From: Amoebidium appalachense | Taxonomy: Eukaryota > Ichthyosporea | Assembly: GCA_963693365.1 (NCBI GenBank) | Contig: CAVNZM010000016.1 | Span: forward strand, 1,922,001 to 1,986,000 | Length of the DNA: 64,000 nt | Direction: 5' to 3' | Part shown: positions 1 to 26,445 of the stretch, piece after piece | Layout of the letters: the number at the start of each line of letters is the position of its first letter | Position numbering within the stretch: position 1 is the first letter of the stretch | The notes under the pieces: generated by a model | The model's database searches: none | What the model saw: the letters and a program-made list of their open reading frames with translations, nothing else | Told to the model about the DNA's origin: nothing | Position numbers and translations under genes: made by a program

Positions 1-52
1 ATATGCAACTACAACAAATAATTGTTTTTTGCCATTTATGGACATATTTTAC

Positions 53-210
53 CTCTTCTGATAGGTCCACGCCAACACCCGTAGCATGTGGAATCTTCTG
101 GAGGCAGGCCAGAAGAATGCAGCCACTACCAGTGCCCAGGTCGAGCAGATGGGGGCCAGCGCTCATGTTGTTGATGTCGGCAGCCTGCATATGTTTGTGT
201 GCGTGTGTGG

Positions 211-245
<35 letters not shown>

Positions 246-296
246 AGGGGGGAGGGGGAGGGGTAGGGGGGAGGGGGGAGGTGAGGGGTGGAGGAA

Positions 297-327
<31 letters not shown>

Positions 328-405
328 AGTCCTGTGTATTAATGTCGGCAGCTTGTGTGTGTGTGTTGGGGGTTGGGGGGTTTTCTTTTTTCTTTTTTCT
401 TTCTT

Positions 406-454
<49 letters not shown>

Positions 455-501
455 GAGCGAGAGGGTGAGTGAGAGGGTGAAAGTGACAGAGAGAGAGAGA
501 C

Positions 502-573
<72 letters not shown>

Positions 574-1069
574 CGGGGGGGGGGGGGGGGGGGGGGTTGA
601 CGGATTGAATTGGTGATTTGATGACCTTCTTTGTTTCTTACCTTCTCTTTTTCTTTCCTTGTCATAATCGCAGGACACATGAAAAGGAAAACATTCAAGT
701 ATGCAACATCAGCAACGTGCGTAGCATACAACATAAGCAGAGCCCATCCTCACGGGGGCCCAAGTCATCAATGGCATCACCGCAAGGGGGGAGGGGGGGG
801 GGGGGGGGGGGGGGAGAGGTAGGTGGAGGGAGGGGGGCCGGGGGGAGGCGGGCGGGGAGGGGAGGGAGGGGTCAGGGGGGCAGGGGGAGGGGAGGGAGGG
901 GTCAGGGGGGCAGGGGGAGGGGGGGGGGGGGGGGGGGTTAAACTCACCTGGGTGGCTAGCTGGAAGACAGCATGAACCAAAGTCTCTGTGCTGGGTCTTG
1001 GAATTAAAACATCCGGAGTAACCTTAAACTTTAGGCCACAGAATATCTGTATGTCATGTGTGTGTGTGT

Positions 1070-1107
<38 letters not shown>

Positions 1108-1440
1108 GGGAGGCAGGGGAGTAGGTGGAGGGGGTAAGGGGTGTGGGAGGGAGGATAGGAGGAGGGGCAGGTGTACCGTTCAACGAAAGAAGAAGGAACA
1201 CCTAAATTGCATGGAGGGTTTGAGGGGGAGGGAGGAAGGAAGGCGAGGGATTGAAAACAGAGAGACGGAAGGGGGGGGAAGGAGGGAAGAGAGACCTCAG
1301 AACACTTTAAAGTCGTGGAGGTGGGTCGGTGGGCAGTCAAGAGCGAAGCGGAGGGGGGAGCGAGCAAGGGGGAAAGGGGGGGGCGAGGGGAGGGAAGGTG
1401 AGAAGGCGGGAAAGGAGGGAGGGGGGAGAGGGAGAGGGAT

Positions 1441-1471
<31 letters not shown>

Positions 1472-1737
1472 AGGGATGAAGTGGAGGATGGGAGGGGAAG
1501 CGAGAAGGAGATAGGAATGAGGGTAGAAGTATTAGAGGGCGACACACATGGAAGCAAGAACCAGCAATAAATATTGACAAAATAATATAGATATGATGAA
1601 ATACGAGATTAAATAAAATAAACCGGACACCAAAATAGTGGGTGCCGGCTCAATAAATTGGAGAAGTGCCTGCACCAGGAACGGGTCCCATTCTATGCTC
1701 GAGGATAGGAAAGTACCTGGGTGTGGGCCGGGCGGGG

Positions 1738-1770
<33 letters not shown>

Positions 1771-1858
1771 GAGGCGGGCGCGGCCGGGGGGGGGGGGGGG
1801 GGGGGGGGGGAGGGCGGGGGCGAGGCGGGCGCGGCCGCGGGGGGGGGGGGGGGGGGGG

Positions 1859-1905
<47 letters not shown>

Positions 1906-2742
1906 TCTGCCTCACCTTTTCTTGTAGCAGATAAGCCACAGGTACAGCATCGGGTCCAATTTCTACCCCCTCAACCCCCTCCAACCCCAGAGCCTCCATA
2001 CGGGCGGCCAATTTGCGGCTGTGAAATTTTTCCTCCCGGGCACGAAGTGCGTTGAATTTCACTGGTATGGGGTGTATGGCGTGGGCCTGGGGGGGGTCGG
2101 TGGATAGGTGAGTGGGTGTGTGGTAAGTGGGTGGGTGGGTTTTTTTTTTTTTTTTTTTTTTTTGGGGGGGGGGGGGTTGAAGGGAGGGGAGGGGGAAGGG
2201 GGAAGGGGGAAGGGGTGGAGGCGAGAGCGGGAAAAGGTGGGGAGGGCAGGGGGGGGGGGGGGGGGGGGGGGTATGGGTGGATTGGGTTGGTGTGGATGTG
2301 TGTGTGGGGCTGGGCAGGAGACTGGTCAAACGAGTTGAAAGAACGAGGCGGAGGGTTGGAGCCAGGGGGGGAAGGGGGGAAGTGGGAGGGGGGGTGGGGG
2401 GAGTTGGGGGGAGTTGGGGGGGTTGGGGGGGGGGGGGGGGGAGTGGTGAACTAGTAACTACTGGTATTGCCATTTATTCTTCTCCCCCCCCCCCCCCCCC
2501 CCCCCCCCTCTCTCTCCCCCCCTCCCCTCCCTCCCTCTCCCCCTCCCCGGGTCTCTTTTACTGCCTATACATCATACACCCCCACACACCCATTTTCAAC
2601 ATTCATCAACTGTATCTGTCTCTTACCCCGTGTCATAATCTTTGGGGTTGGGGTAGGGGGAGAGATTAGGGCTATGGGAATGAGGGGCGTAATATATTTA
2701 TTAACGGTCCCGGAGTTTGTGTGTGTGGGTGTGTGGGTGTGT

Positions 2743-2810
<68 letters not shown>

Positions 2811-5800
2811 GTGTGTGTGTGCGTGTGTGTGTGTGTGCGTCTGTGTGTCTGTGTGTGTGTGTCTGTGTGGCCTTGCCTGTCTTCTTACCATTATTCTTGT
2901 ATATGTAAGCGGGTGTGTGTGCATGAGTGTGTGGGTTGGTGTGGGTAATATGAAACACCTACCTCCACACCTAGGGACGGAAGAGACAACCGAAGCTCCG
3001 TAATCGCCATAAATAGGCCCTTTTGGGGTGTGCCTCGGGTTGGAACAGTGTGCGCACAGTTTCCAACGATGGGATACCCTAAAATTTCGAGGAACTTCCT
3101 TATGTTACCGGCCGGCAAAACTTTTTTCACCCATATGTCGATGGCGTGAAGCCACCCAGTGTCGCTCGTGCTTGCGAAGACATTAATCGGGTGTATGTGA
3201 ATTTCACCAAAGTCCGGGTGGTGTTCGGAAATTATGGCGCAAAACTGCGACACTTCAGTACGAACATGATCATTTTCTTGATTAGTATTTCCATCGTTGT
3301 TGATATCCGCTTTTGAAATTTCATCTGGTGTCCTGCTTGGGATTACATCCGGTGGGGCAAGCCCATCCATTTTAGCCGTGCAGTTTGGAATATCTCGTGG
3401 CGTAATTTCGTCATTTTTATTTTCGACCCTTAGTCTACCATCGTCCGTCGGGGATTCGAGAAACGAGCATCGCTCGATCGGGCGCCAACATAAATTCCCG
3501 CTGACCGATTTCGCATTTTCCCGTAGTCCCTCCTCCGTTACCCTCCCATGAACAATCGCGTGGTATCGAACAACAGTGCTTCCTAATTCCCTCTTGCTCG
3601 AACTTTCACGATTAGGCTCTTTTTCGCTTTCTCTTCTCCCCTCCCCGTCATGTCCACTGTGTTTCCCTGTGTTCCCCATGCGCGCAGTAGATGCTGAAAC
3701 GCCCAAAATTCGCGACAAATCACGCAACGCTGCGCCGCTTTTTGCGACGGCAACCAATCCGCATGCAGGACGGACTAAAGTAGACATTGCGATTGGTCGA
3801 GCCAAGAATCCATCTGGGAGGTTCTCCGCCATGGGGTTGGGCGCACCCACCCCCCACGTGGTCACAGGGCCGTTTTGATTGGTCGACGTGGAGGTTACGG
3901 GATCTTCATCGTTTTCGTCGTTCTCAGAGTCTGATTGGTTGTCGCTAGGCGGATGCGGTTTTGTTGTGCTGTTTTGGTGCGTTGTGTGTAAGTGTAAGTG
4001 CGTATAAGTGTGCGTGTGTATAAGTGTGGATGTGTATAAATGTGTGTATTTATAGGTGTGGGTGTTGAGTGTGTGTGTATGTAAGTGTAAAAGTGTGTAT
4101 AATGTGTGTGTGTATACATGTGTGTGTTCATAAGTTTGTGTGTATAGGTGTGTGTTGTGTGTAAGTGTAAGTGTGGGAGCATGCAATCGCACAACAGTAC
4201 TCAGACAAAGTCTTAGGCCTCGTTTGTTGGACTACTACCTCAACTCTCTCACTCCCTTTCTGTTTGTCTGTCTATCTGTCTATGTGTCTACCTCAAAACA
4301 AGGGAAAGAAAAAGAACAAACAGAGACAGGTGTGTGCACAATGTATACCCAAACACCACTTCCCCTTTCTTTGCTCTCTGAGAGGAGAAAGGAGGGGGGG
4401 GGGGGGGGGGGAGGCAAGAGAGGGGGGGGGGGGGAGGGTTGCAAGGGAGGGGAAGCAGGGGTGTTACTAACACACACACACATTCAGCGCATACATCCAC
4501 CCCCTCCCTTCCCGTCCACCTTCCCCCCCCCCCCCCCCCCCTCCCCCGCCCCCCACCACCTCCCCTCCCCTCGCCCATCCCAACCACCCACACATCCACC
4601 ATCACCTCCCCCCACCCCCCTCCTCCTACCTCCGCCCCCTCGTCCCTCCCCCTCCCCCCTCTCCCCCTCCCCCCCCCCCCCCCCCCCCCCGGACACACAC
4701 ACACACACACACATATATACATACCCGACAATCCATTCACCCAGTGGCCGTGTAAGGTTGTACGGTAGAGCTGCCTCGAGTGTTTTGCTCCGCCTCCCAG
4801 ACACAACCACGCCTGCCTCCTTCCACACAATTGCAACATGTTCGTTTTCAAACAAAACGGAAAGTGTTTTCCCGTCTCGCTCACGCAAGGTTTCTTGTTG
4901 GTTGTATTCGTGGGTGACCTGCAAAGCAAAGGGAGTGTGAGTATGTATGTTCAGATTCATAAGTATACATGTGTGAGTGGGGGGGGGGGGGGGGGGGGGG
5001 GGGGGTTTTGAATGCGTCAAAAAGTACGAAGTACACAAGAACAAACGGATAACACGATGCAGAATGCAAGCCATACATAAAGAGTATGCATAATAAGCAG
5101 AGCCCATCCTCAGGGGGGGCCCACGTCATCCACAGTACCCGAGTTTCGACCTATTCCCCTCGTTAACGAAACCCAACTCAGATACTGTTTCACTTGAACA
5201 TGAGTAGGTCACCCGTCTTGATCAGAGACGAGCAGGGTTGCTTATGCAGGCAAGGGCAGTGGGAAAGGCCGGGGGTTAAAGTTGCAGCAGTAAGCAGAAG
5301 CAAGAAAAATATAGATAGGAACTCAGGAGACGGGGCTTCTAGGAAGCTCCCCCGTCGATACCTAAGTCGATACTTCCCTGGCTAACATACTACACCAGCT
5401 GAAAAGAATTAAGTCCCGAAGGCCACAGAATTCGTAATCAGAGGGGAAAATATGAGATTTGACCCACGCCGCAGGGTAGTAACACGCTTACTAGGGCGGA
5501 ACTTTATCGTCTTCGAACGGAAAGCTATGCCCCCGGATGTCAGCCGGAAATATGGTATCACCCATTGCTTTGGGCTTGAAAAAAGCCAAACCGATAGTCC
5601 GAGTTATGTTACGCCGGCGGGTAACATGCCGCATGGGTTCCAAGGGAGCTGTCGCCAACAGAGCGGTGTGTGCATGCGTGCGCGTAACGCAATGTGTGAA
5701 GTGTGTCTATAGCTATGAAAGGGGGTATGCAGAAGTGGACAGATGAAGTGTGTGGAGAGAAAAACAGTAAGAAGAAAAGTAGAGACGGTTGTAGGCAGGT

Positions 5801-5904
5801 GTGTGTGTGTGTGTGTGTGTGCGTGCGTGTGTGTGTGTTAGTGTGTACGTGTGTGTGTGTGCGCGTGTGTGTGTGTTAGTGTGTACGTGTGTGTGTGCGC
5901 GCGC

Positions 5905-5938
<34 letters not shown>

Positions 5939-7052
5939 GTATGCATTGCTTGCAGTGTATGTATGTATGTATGTGTGTATGCATGTACATATTATATATA
6001 TTTATTAGCCAGACGACTGCCCCCGCTCCCCTCCCCTCTTCCCCCTTACAATCACCACTATTGCCATTTCTCTTTCTTGTTTCCCCCGCCCCCCTCCCCT
6101 CATCTCGACCCACCCCTTTGTCCTCTCCCCCCCCCCCCCCCCCCCCCTCCCCCCACCACGGCCAAATAAACCTTTCAGTACAGCCCCGCCTCGATCAACC
6201 AACACATGTGCATAACCACACCCTCCTTTTCTTCGTTCTTCAAAGTTTCTCTCTCCCTCTTTTTTTTTTTTTTTTGGGGGGGGGGAGGGGGGGGGAGGGG
6301 GAGGGAGGGGGGGGGGGGGTTGGTTATGAGAGATGTGAGCGGCTTAGAGCCCAATAACCCATACCAACTCTCACAAATACACACAAACACACATACACAC
6401 ACATTCTCTCTATCTCACTCTTTCTTGCTCTTCCCCTTCTCCCGTTGTCTCTCTTTCTCTCTACCTTCCTCCTGTTTCTCCACCCTCCCTCCCCCTCCTC
6501 CTTCTCCCCTCCCCCCCCTCCCCCTGTTCTTTTTACGCAAATACTTTTGCCTTCCCCCCCCCCCCCCCCCCCCTCCCCCCCCCCCCCCCCCGCCCCCGTT
6601 CTTTTTTATTACACAAAATACTTTACCCCCTCGACTTCTTCTTCTTCTCACAGCCCATCCCTACACCATCTCTCCCTCTATGTCTCTCGCGTCTTGGCAT
6701 CTCCCTAACCTCTCTTGCTCAACCCTTCCCCCTCCCCATTCCCCCCCCCCCCCCCCCCCGCACTCTCTCCTTTACGCCCCTGCCCCTTACCAACCTAACT
6801 CCCCCTCCAGCACAAGGTCCAATAATTACAGAAATCAAGCAAAGAGGGTGGAGGGAAATCTTCACATACCACGTCTCCCAATAACAGTTTCCTCGAGTCC
6901 TCGACCTTATCTCCGTTAACCCTCACTTCCCCCCTCTCTATTGCCTTAATTAGTAACTTCCTAGAACCATATACCGCCTTAAACCTTTCCAGGCAGAACT
7001 TCTGGAGCCGTTTTCCCACATCCTCCTCGCCCACCACTACCGAGGTCGGCAT
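53..7052 (-). CDS. prmC: S4 - RluA-like pseudouridine synthase - PrmC/HemK methyltransferase fusion protein (3' end off window)
   Basis: Exons on the minus strand: 7052-6870, 4918-4725, 3944-2963 (acceptor 3968 also fits), 2086-1916, 1046-948, 184-53; phases join and give 587 codons before the window edge. Residues about 10-61 form an S4 RNA-binding domain ([21 protein letters not shown]). Residues 62-450 resemble Rlu[17 protein letters not shown], then [12 protein letters not shown] at 183-194, [10 protein letters not shown], and a C-terminal [15 protein letters not shown]. Residues 454-587 are Prm[20 protein letters not shown] (522-531) and the SAM-binding loop DLGTGSG (558-564). The NPPY motif would lie off the edge. 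PrmC methylates the Gln of the GGQ motif in release factors; RluA enzymes isomerise uridine in rRNA or tRNA. The HRLD catalytic motif reads STLV here, so the RluA half looks inactive. The ATG at 7052 is the first in-frame start after upstream non-coding sequence. The phase-0 join at 2963/2086 is what links the two enzyme halves; two separate genes would be the alternative. Confidence 0.82.
671..780 (-). repeat. Intronic sense-oriented repeat, partial copy (PrmC intron)
   Basis: On the gene's strand it reads GATGACTTGGGC, poly-C, GAGGATGGGCTCTGCTTATG and TGCATACTTGAATG. It lies in the intron between exons 1046-948 and 184-53, about 190 nt after the donor. Strand given is that of the host gene, along which all copies point. 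Confidence 0.75.
5006..5265 (-). repeat. Intronic sense-oriented repeat, longer copy (fusion gene intron 1)
   Basis: This belongs to a subfamily ending (plus strand) TTTTGAATGCGTCAAAAAG and containing CAGAGCCCATCCTCAGG, GAGTTTCGACC and the hairpin-forming CGTCTTGATCAGAGACGAG. It is flanked by a 25-nt G-run on the left. The intron beyond it (5270-5710) is unique, unassigned sequence. Confidence 0.75.
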
Positions 7053-7291
7053 GTCGACCAGAAATGAGGTCAATGAAGCCTTTAGCTACCTAAAAACCTA
7101 TCTGCTGCTAGCACTAGGCATGGTTAACAGACAAACGAAGAATGCTTGTGATCATGAAGGACCCGAAAAAAAAAGAAGGAAAAAAACATGCTCCCCCTCC
7201 CACATCGCCCCTTTTACCGGGGCCCACAGCCGGCCGACAAAACAGAAGTAGAGCGAGTGTTCCATTGCGGTAGATCATGTGGCTCTTCATG

Positions 7292-7299
7292 TGACGTCA
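7292..7299. promoter_or_regulatory. CRE-like palindrome TGACGTCA upstream of the S4-RluA-PrmC gene
   Basis: A perfect TGACGTCA octamer lies about 240 bp upstream of the ATG at 7052, in non-repetitive sequence next to a CCAAT motif (plus strand, about 7317). bZIP factors of the CREB/ATF class bind this octamer in many eukaryotes. Function here is inferred from position only. Confidence 0.35.
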
Positions 7300-7761
7300 T
7301 CAAGATGCGTTTCGAGCCAATAAAAGGCAAACACAAACCTCGGGTGTTCTGATGTTCTGAACTTTTTGTGCTATCATAGGTTGTGGCTTTGTCGTAATTA
7401 CGTTTGCGCGGGCGGATCCGTCCTTCCATGTTGATACACCAAGTGCATCTATCAGCATTATCATACTGTCTCCGGAGAGCCCCCTAGGTGGTCCCTCATA
7501 CTAGGGAACCAATTACACAACGTCTTTCACACTACATAACTACAAGCTAGGGTGCTAATTATTTTGGTGCGATCGGCTACTTATAAGCGAAAACACCTGA
7601 ATTACCAATCCTAACTACTTGTACACACTTGGCCCAGGGACCGTCTATGTCCCTCTACGTTGATACATTGTATGCCCCTGTCAGCATATGTACACGCTTG
7701 CACGCATGAGCACACACACGCCAGCCGCTGATGCATAAACTTTTTTCTTTTCTTTTCTCAC

Positions 7762-7793
<32 letters not shown>

Positions 7794-8055
7794 TTGGGGG
7801 GGGGGGGGGGGGGGGGGGGTTCAAGGCCACAGCCGACAGACAGGACCAGGACCTGAGTATACACAAAATGGAAAAACTGTGTTAAAACTTAGCGTTCATG
7901 GAGTGTTCAATTTTTGCTGGCATGCATGTACACCGGATTTTCATCCGATTTATTGAAGCTGAATTTTTTGAGCAAGCGGACTAGTTCAGGAACGGTGCAC
8001 ATAATTTGAACTTGAAAGGCTACAGGCACTTGCCCCCCCCCCCCCCCCCCCCCCT

Positions 8056-8086
<31 letters not shown>

Positions 8087-8139
8087 AAAAAAAGGCCCTC
8101 CCTCACCCACCCACCTACCCACCCAGGAAAAAATAAATC

Positions 8140-8185
<46 letters not shown>

Positions 8186-8584
8186 CACACACGCACACAC
8201 ACACACACACACACAGGGGGAGAAGCTCGCAAGCTCGAGAGAGAGAGCGCCTCAGAGTGTGTGTGATTGTGTGTGTCTGTGTGTGTCTGTGTGTGTCTAG
8301 TGTGTGTGTGTGTGTCTGTAATTGTGTGTGCATAGACAGACACGGCGTGCACACACACACGTTCGCAATTATAATGTCGCCAGACAAAGTATTCCATAAA
8401 GCAACGTGGTGTATTTTAACCGGGAATTGATGTGCTGATTATTAATATCACGTATGTGAACTGTGCACGTGACGAGGTGCCTGCCCCAAGGCAAACAGTA
8501 GTTCCACCCAACTAAGGTACAGATGTGGATTCAATGATGCCGACATTAATAGACATGGACCCAACTACTGGCATTTGCAGATGT

Positions 8585-8900
8585 ATCCTGCATGCAAAAA
8601 GCAGTTTTATTAAGAAAACTTTCTACTGGAAGCAGAATTATTCTGCTATAAGCAGAAGTATTCTGCAAAGGCAGAATTGTTGTGCTTGGAGCAAGAGTTT
8701 ATTCTGCTGCCGTGAACTGAATGAAATCTGCTTTTAGCCGAATTTCAAAAAGTAAAGCTGCTTTTCAAAATCAGGGCAGAACAATTTTGCTTCAGCGGAA
8801 TATATTCGCTCAAAGCAGAATAATTCCGTCAACGCTATCTATTAGTAAAGGCAGAAAAATCTAATAGGACAGACTGATTCTGCTTTTTGCAAGATAATAT
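8585..8900. repeat. Cluster of imperfect GCAGAAT/ATTCTGC palindromes
   Basis: Many copies of GCAGAA and its complement TTCTGC occur about every 15-30 bp, several as near-perfect palindromes such as AGCAGAATTATTCTGCT (about 8632-8648) and GCAGAAGTATTCTGC. Neither strand encodes a convincing exon. This looks like a degenerate short tandem/inverted repeat or a binding-site cluster. Confidence 0.6.
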
Positions 8901-10045
8901 TACCTCAGGGCAAGTTGATTCTGCTGGTGTGGTCGGGGCCTTTACATCATACATGGAGATCTACCCCCCCCTCCCCCGCGCGACAGTGACATCAATAGTG
9001 AGCGAAGTACATCCCGCGCCTGTAGCAACACTCTGCCTCCCACTATATTTGTTCGTGTCAAATTTGTCACAGGACAACTGGACATGATTCTCGGGACAGG
9101 GCATACACACACACCGTCACTAGTTTTGTTGACAATCATATATACATACATATAAATCATTTATATTACTCGATAACTTATCATAAAGCACTGAGCCTCC
9201 TGCTCAAGTTATATAAACCGTTTATGTACTATGGTTTAAAGAGTACATGTCCAATATGTATACCTTTAACCAAGCCATATAAACGTTATTATGTATTTAA
9301 GGTGACACGTGCTGTTATATCCCATCCACACACAATGACCTTAGTGATATCCATAAAAGTTTTACATATTTATTTATTTTTAGTTCAGTTATACCAGCGA
9401 CTTTATAAAATTACTCAATTAATACTGCTACGATATGAAGAAACGTGTCTAAAATTTTTTCACGAGAACCTCTGTAATGCTATTATTGCTGGTATTCAGT
9501 TGCACGTGCCTTTTCTTGGTATATTAACTCTGCTTATGCAACCAATTAATTAACCCAATAGTGTCTTAAAAATTGGTCAGTATATCTCCAATATATCTCA
9601 AGCCCCCCTCACACTGATGATCAAGCAAAACCCGCCCTTCCAGAAATCATTTCTGCATCAGAACGAGTAAGCATAAGTTTAGAAAGATATCAAACCATAT
9701 CCTTCTCGACCATAACATGGGAATGGAATGGGCATAATAAACATAATGTCATCGCCTGCCATACATGTACATCCAAACATCTATATATCGTATCATTAGT
9801 AAATGATACATATAAGCATATAATAGTATATCAAGTTATACATAAATTACACACGACACATTGCCCGTTTTCCTGTCCTCCTGAGACCATTGTTCACATC
9901 GTCAATTGAACCCCCCCCCCCCCCCCCCCCCCCCCCGCCCGCCTCCCCTCCCCCCCCCCCCCCCTGCGCCGCCCAAAATTTCGGTTTTTCTAGTGCCTGA
10001 AAATTCAATCTCGTGCCTTTTAGGGGGTATCTTTGTGCAACTTTA

Positions 10046-23422
<13,377 letters not shown>

Positions 23423-24595
23423 GTTGAAAGGCGTTTCCTGTTTTCCGTTGTTCTTTTTTTCTTTTTTTCTTTTCTTTTTTTTTCCTTTTTCCTTTTTCTT
23501 TTTTGTTTACTCTGCTCTTTGTATTCCGCCAGTTGTGGGCTGATGGATTCTGTAGTTGTGGGCCTCTGCGACTGTGTGATCTGTATGTTTCCCCTCCAAA
23601 GTTGGGGTGTGGGTGAAGGTGGGAGGTGGTTGTGTTTTGGGTTCTCCTTGTAAAGGTGGTGGGTAGAGCTGATATTATTCACCTCTTACGGTCCCCCGGA
23701 AGTACTTGTATCCCTGTAAAGGGAAAAGGAGGGGGTATTGTAAGCACCCGGCAAAAAGAGAAAGGAGATGAGAGGGGAAATAGATAAAAGGAAGAAAAAG
23801 AATGGATGTGGGGTGAGGGGACGGGATTGTAGTGGGCAGGAGAGGGGACGGAAGGAGGGTTGGTGTGAGGGGGGAGGGGGAGATGGAGGGGGGAGATGGG
23901 GGGGGAGGGGGGAGATGGGAGGGGGAGGGGAGGGGGTTAAGTTGTCATATCACGAATCAACGTTAGAACATTGAAGGGTGCAAGAAATCGCAAAAATAAC
24001 TAAATAAATAAATAAGTTAAAAATAAAATAATAAAAAATAAAAAACAAAAAGAAAAGGAAAAAAGAAAAAAAGAAAAAAGAAAAGAAGAGATGTAAAGGC
24101 GGGTTTATGGATGCTCCAGAAGGAATTGATAGGGGAAGAGTACTTTCGATCGTGTCCATATGCTTGTGCATAATATGTGTGACTGTGTCACGTTGTCATG
24201 TCGAGCGAGTGCATGTGTCCTCAATTCAAGTGTTCCTGTGGATGTGTGACATAACGCTTGTGTGTTGTACTAGCATGTGTGCAGCGTAGGAATAATAGAT
24301 GTGCGCTGTTTGGCCGGTGTTGGTGTGTTGTGTGTGTGTGGGGGGTGTTCACATCAGTGTAAATGAATGTGGTGTGTGTGATGAGTGTGTGTGTGTGCGC
24401 ACGCAAGTCTGTGTTTGTGTGTGTGTGTGTGTGTGCATGCGCACGCATGCGTGTGTGCGTGTGTGTGCATGTGTATGTGTGCGCGCACACGTGTGTGTTT
24501 GTGTATGCATATTCATGTAAGAAATTGGGCCTTCCCATCTATGCCTGTTGTTATCCGCATGAAAGAGAGTGTGTGCACATGTGCATGTGCATGTG

Positions 24596-24851
<256 letters not shown>

Positions 24852-25859
24852 CGTGTGTATGTGTTTGTGTGTGTGTGTGTGTGTTTGTGTCTCTGTGTGC
24901 CTGTATGTACGCACACGGTATACGTATGTGTAGTTTTTGACTAATGAGCGTGTGATGTGTGTGTGGCTGTTTCTGCAACCGTGTGAATGCATGAGGCATC
25001 AAGTAGAAGACCAAATGGCAATCCAGCAAACGAAAAACCACCATAAAATAACTGTGTGCCTTCAAGAAAAAGTTCCTCACAAAAAAACAATCAGTTTTTT
25101 TATTCGTCATATCATTGTCCTTGTCTGTGTTTGTTGCTGGTGCTACGTGCAAGGAAACTCTACAAGAAGTTAGCGAATAATCCCCGCTTCAGATCAAACC
25201 CTGGCCTAAAAACACCACCCAAGGAGAAGTTTTGGCAACCTGCTGTCACAACTGATGCACTAGACACTTTTTCTGTTCAAAGAAGCATCGAAAGTTATGA
25301 AGAAAAGTGCATCAAGTAATTGTTTGACTTCGTTCAATATTGCCCTGATTCAATAGTCAATGTGCATGCACGTTGTCTTCCCCCGTGCTTTGCCTGCTGA
25401 TAAAAGTGTCCCACACTTGTGTCTATGTGAGTTGCATGTGGTGTTGCCTATGTATTGCTCACTCGTATATTTATGACTACATTAGAAGTTTATAGATGCC
25501 GATATTCACTCCTTGCACTCACCACACCAACACACGTCTTGCCCCAACCAAACATATGTGCACCTCTTCGAGCTCTGGCCCGGCAAAAGGCATGGCTTGT
25601 AGCAACAGTGAATACAAAATTTGCGTTTCAAAGAATCAGGTTTGAGCTGGAAAATCGCACACACTTACCTCTAAAAATATAATACGGAAGAAAGTATGAA
25701 GGAAGAAAACGACTTGGCCTCTTTCTCTCTCTCTGTGTGTGATCTGGGATATCTGAGTGTGCCGATATGATGGTGAGCCTCGCCCACTCACAGGAACAGG
25801 CATTGAAATTGTTCAGCGCCAGTGCAACAGAAATATACCTCTCACAGAATTGAATGTTT

Positions 25860-26445
25860 TTAACCTCTTGAGGACAGTCCTATTTGATTTGGACGGGTCC
25901 CGACAAAGGCATAAACAACTCTATTGCGGCTCAAAATCAATACAAAAGCCTAAAATAAATTTTATATGTCGACAGGTATATGTCTTACCTACATACGTTA
26001 CTAGGATGGTTTGGGGAAAATATCATTATTTCGTATACGTTTACATCTGTTTCTGAAGTGACTTTCGAGGTTTTGAGAAGATCTTGGAGTTGCCATCGAA
26101 TGTCGACTGAGCCGGCCAATCATGTTTTGCCATTTGGAGCCATTTTCAGAATGGTCCAATCATAAGAGGGCATTGACAGCATTGTGATTTCGATGTCGTC
26201 ATTGACTTGTCAAGCCGGCAAGCACCCTCAGTAGATACACCATTTTCAAGGTATCGTTATTAGAATAAAGTTCTTTTTTTTTTTTTGGCATAAGACGAAG
26301 CATAAGTGTATATTCTAATCTTGTGCAACTTTGATTTGGCTGGTTCCTATCAACTTCATCTTCACATTAGAGCACAAACTGACTCGTGTCGATGTCAGTT
26401 GATGTCGTGTCGATCTCGTAGCAATTACGGGGTTGAACAGGTTAA
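25860..26445. mobile_element. TTAA-flanked MITE, copy 1 (intergenic)
   Basis: It begins TTAACCTCTTGAGGAC and ends GTTGAACAGGTTAA. It is diverged from the copy at 30617-31134 but collinear with it, with an extra T-run near 26273. It is non-coding and best explained as an old non-autonomous DNA transposon. Confidence 0.7.

Larger units (their letters stand above)
7053..10045. other. Intergenic region between the fusion gene and the receptor pseudokinase
   Basis: No exon with splice signals or protein similarity was found here. It holds the putative promoter of the fusion gene (7053-7450), a T-run/poly-G block (7759-7820), a poly-C and (CA)n/(GT)n block (8034-8330), the GCAGAAT palindrome cluster (about 8585-8900), a complex AT-rich stretch (9120-9850), and poly-C at 9911-9964. 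The 3' flank of the receptor gene would include the right end. Confidence 0.6.

Noticed and set aside
163-678. Long open frames of Pro/His/Thr, Cys/Val, Gly or Ser/Leu repeats (here and throughout the window)
   Set aside because: They are translations of poly-C/G, (CA)n, (GT)n and (GA)n in one or more frames, open on both strands, with no other sequence signature.
1560-1720. Segment [22 protein letters not shown] on minus as an extra PrmC exon
   Set aside because: The YLLQEK and IFCGLKF blocks join directly in PrmC homologues, and the flanking exons are phase-compatible without it; it has an acceptor-like CAG but no fitting donor.
3780-3960. CCAAT and CACGTG motifs as a promoter for a separate PrmC gene
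   Set aside because: The segment is coding in frame with the RluA-like exon upstream and downstream, so the motifs are more simply chance within codons.
5270-5720. Open frames in unique intron sequence (about 60-86 codons)
   Set aside because: No splice signals in the right phase and no recognisable protein; lies wholly inside an intron of the fusion gene.
23700-23730. 24-nt segment with acceptor and donor motifs encoding GYKYFRGT
   Set aside because: It lies upstream of the receptor start codon; at most an untranslated exon, and the evidence is too short.
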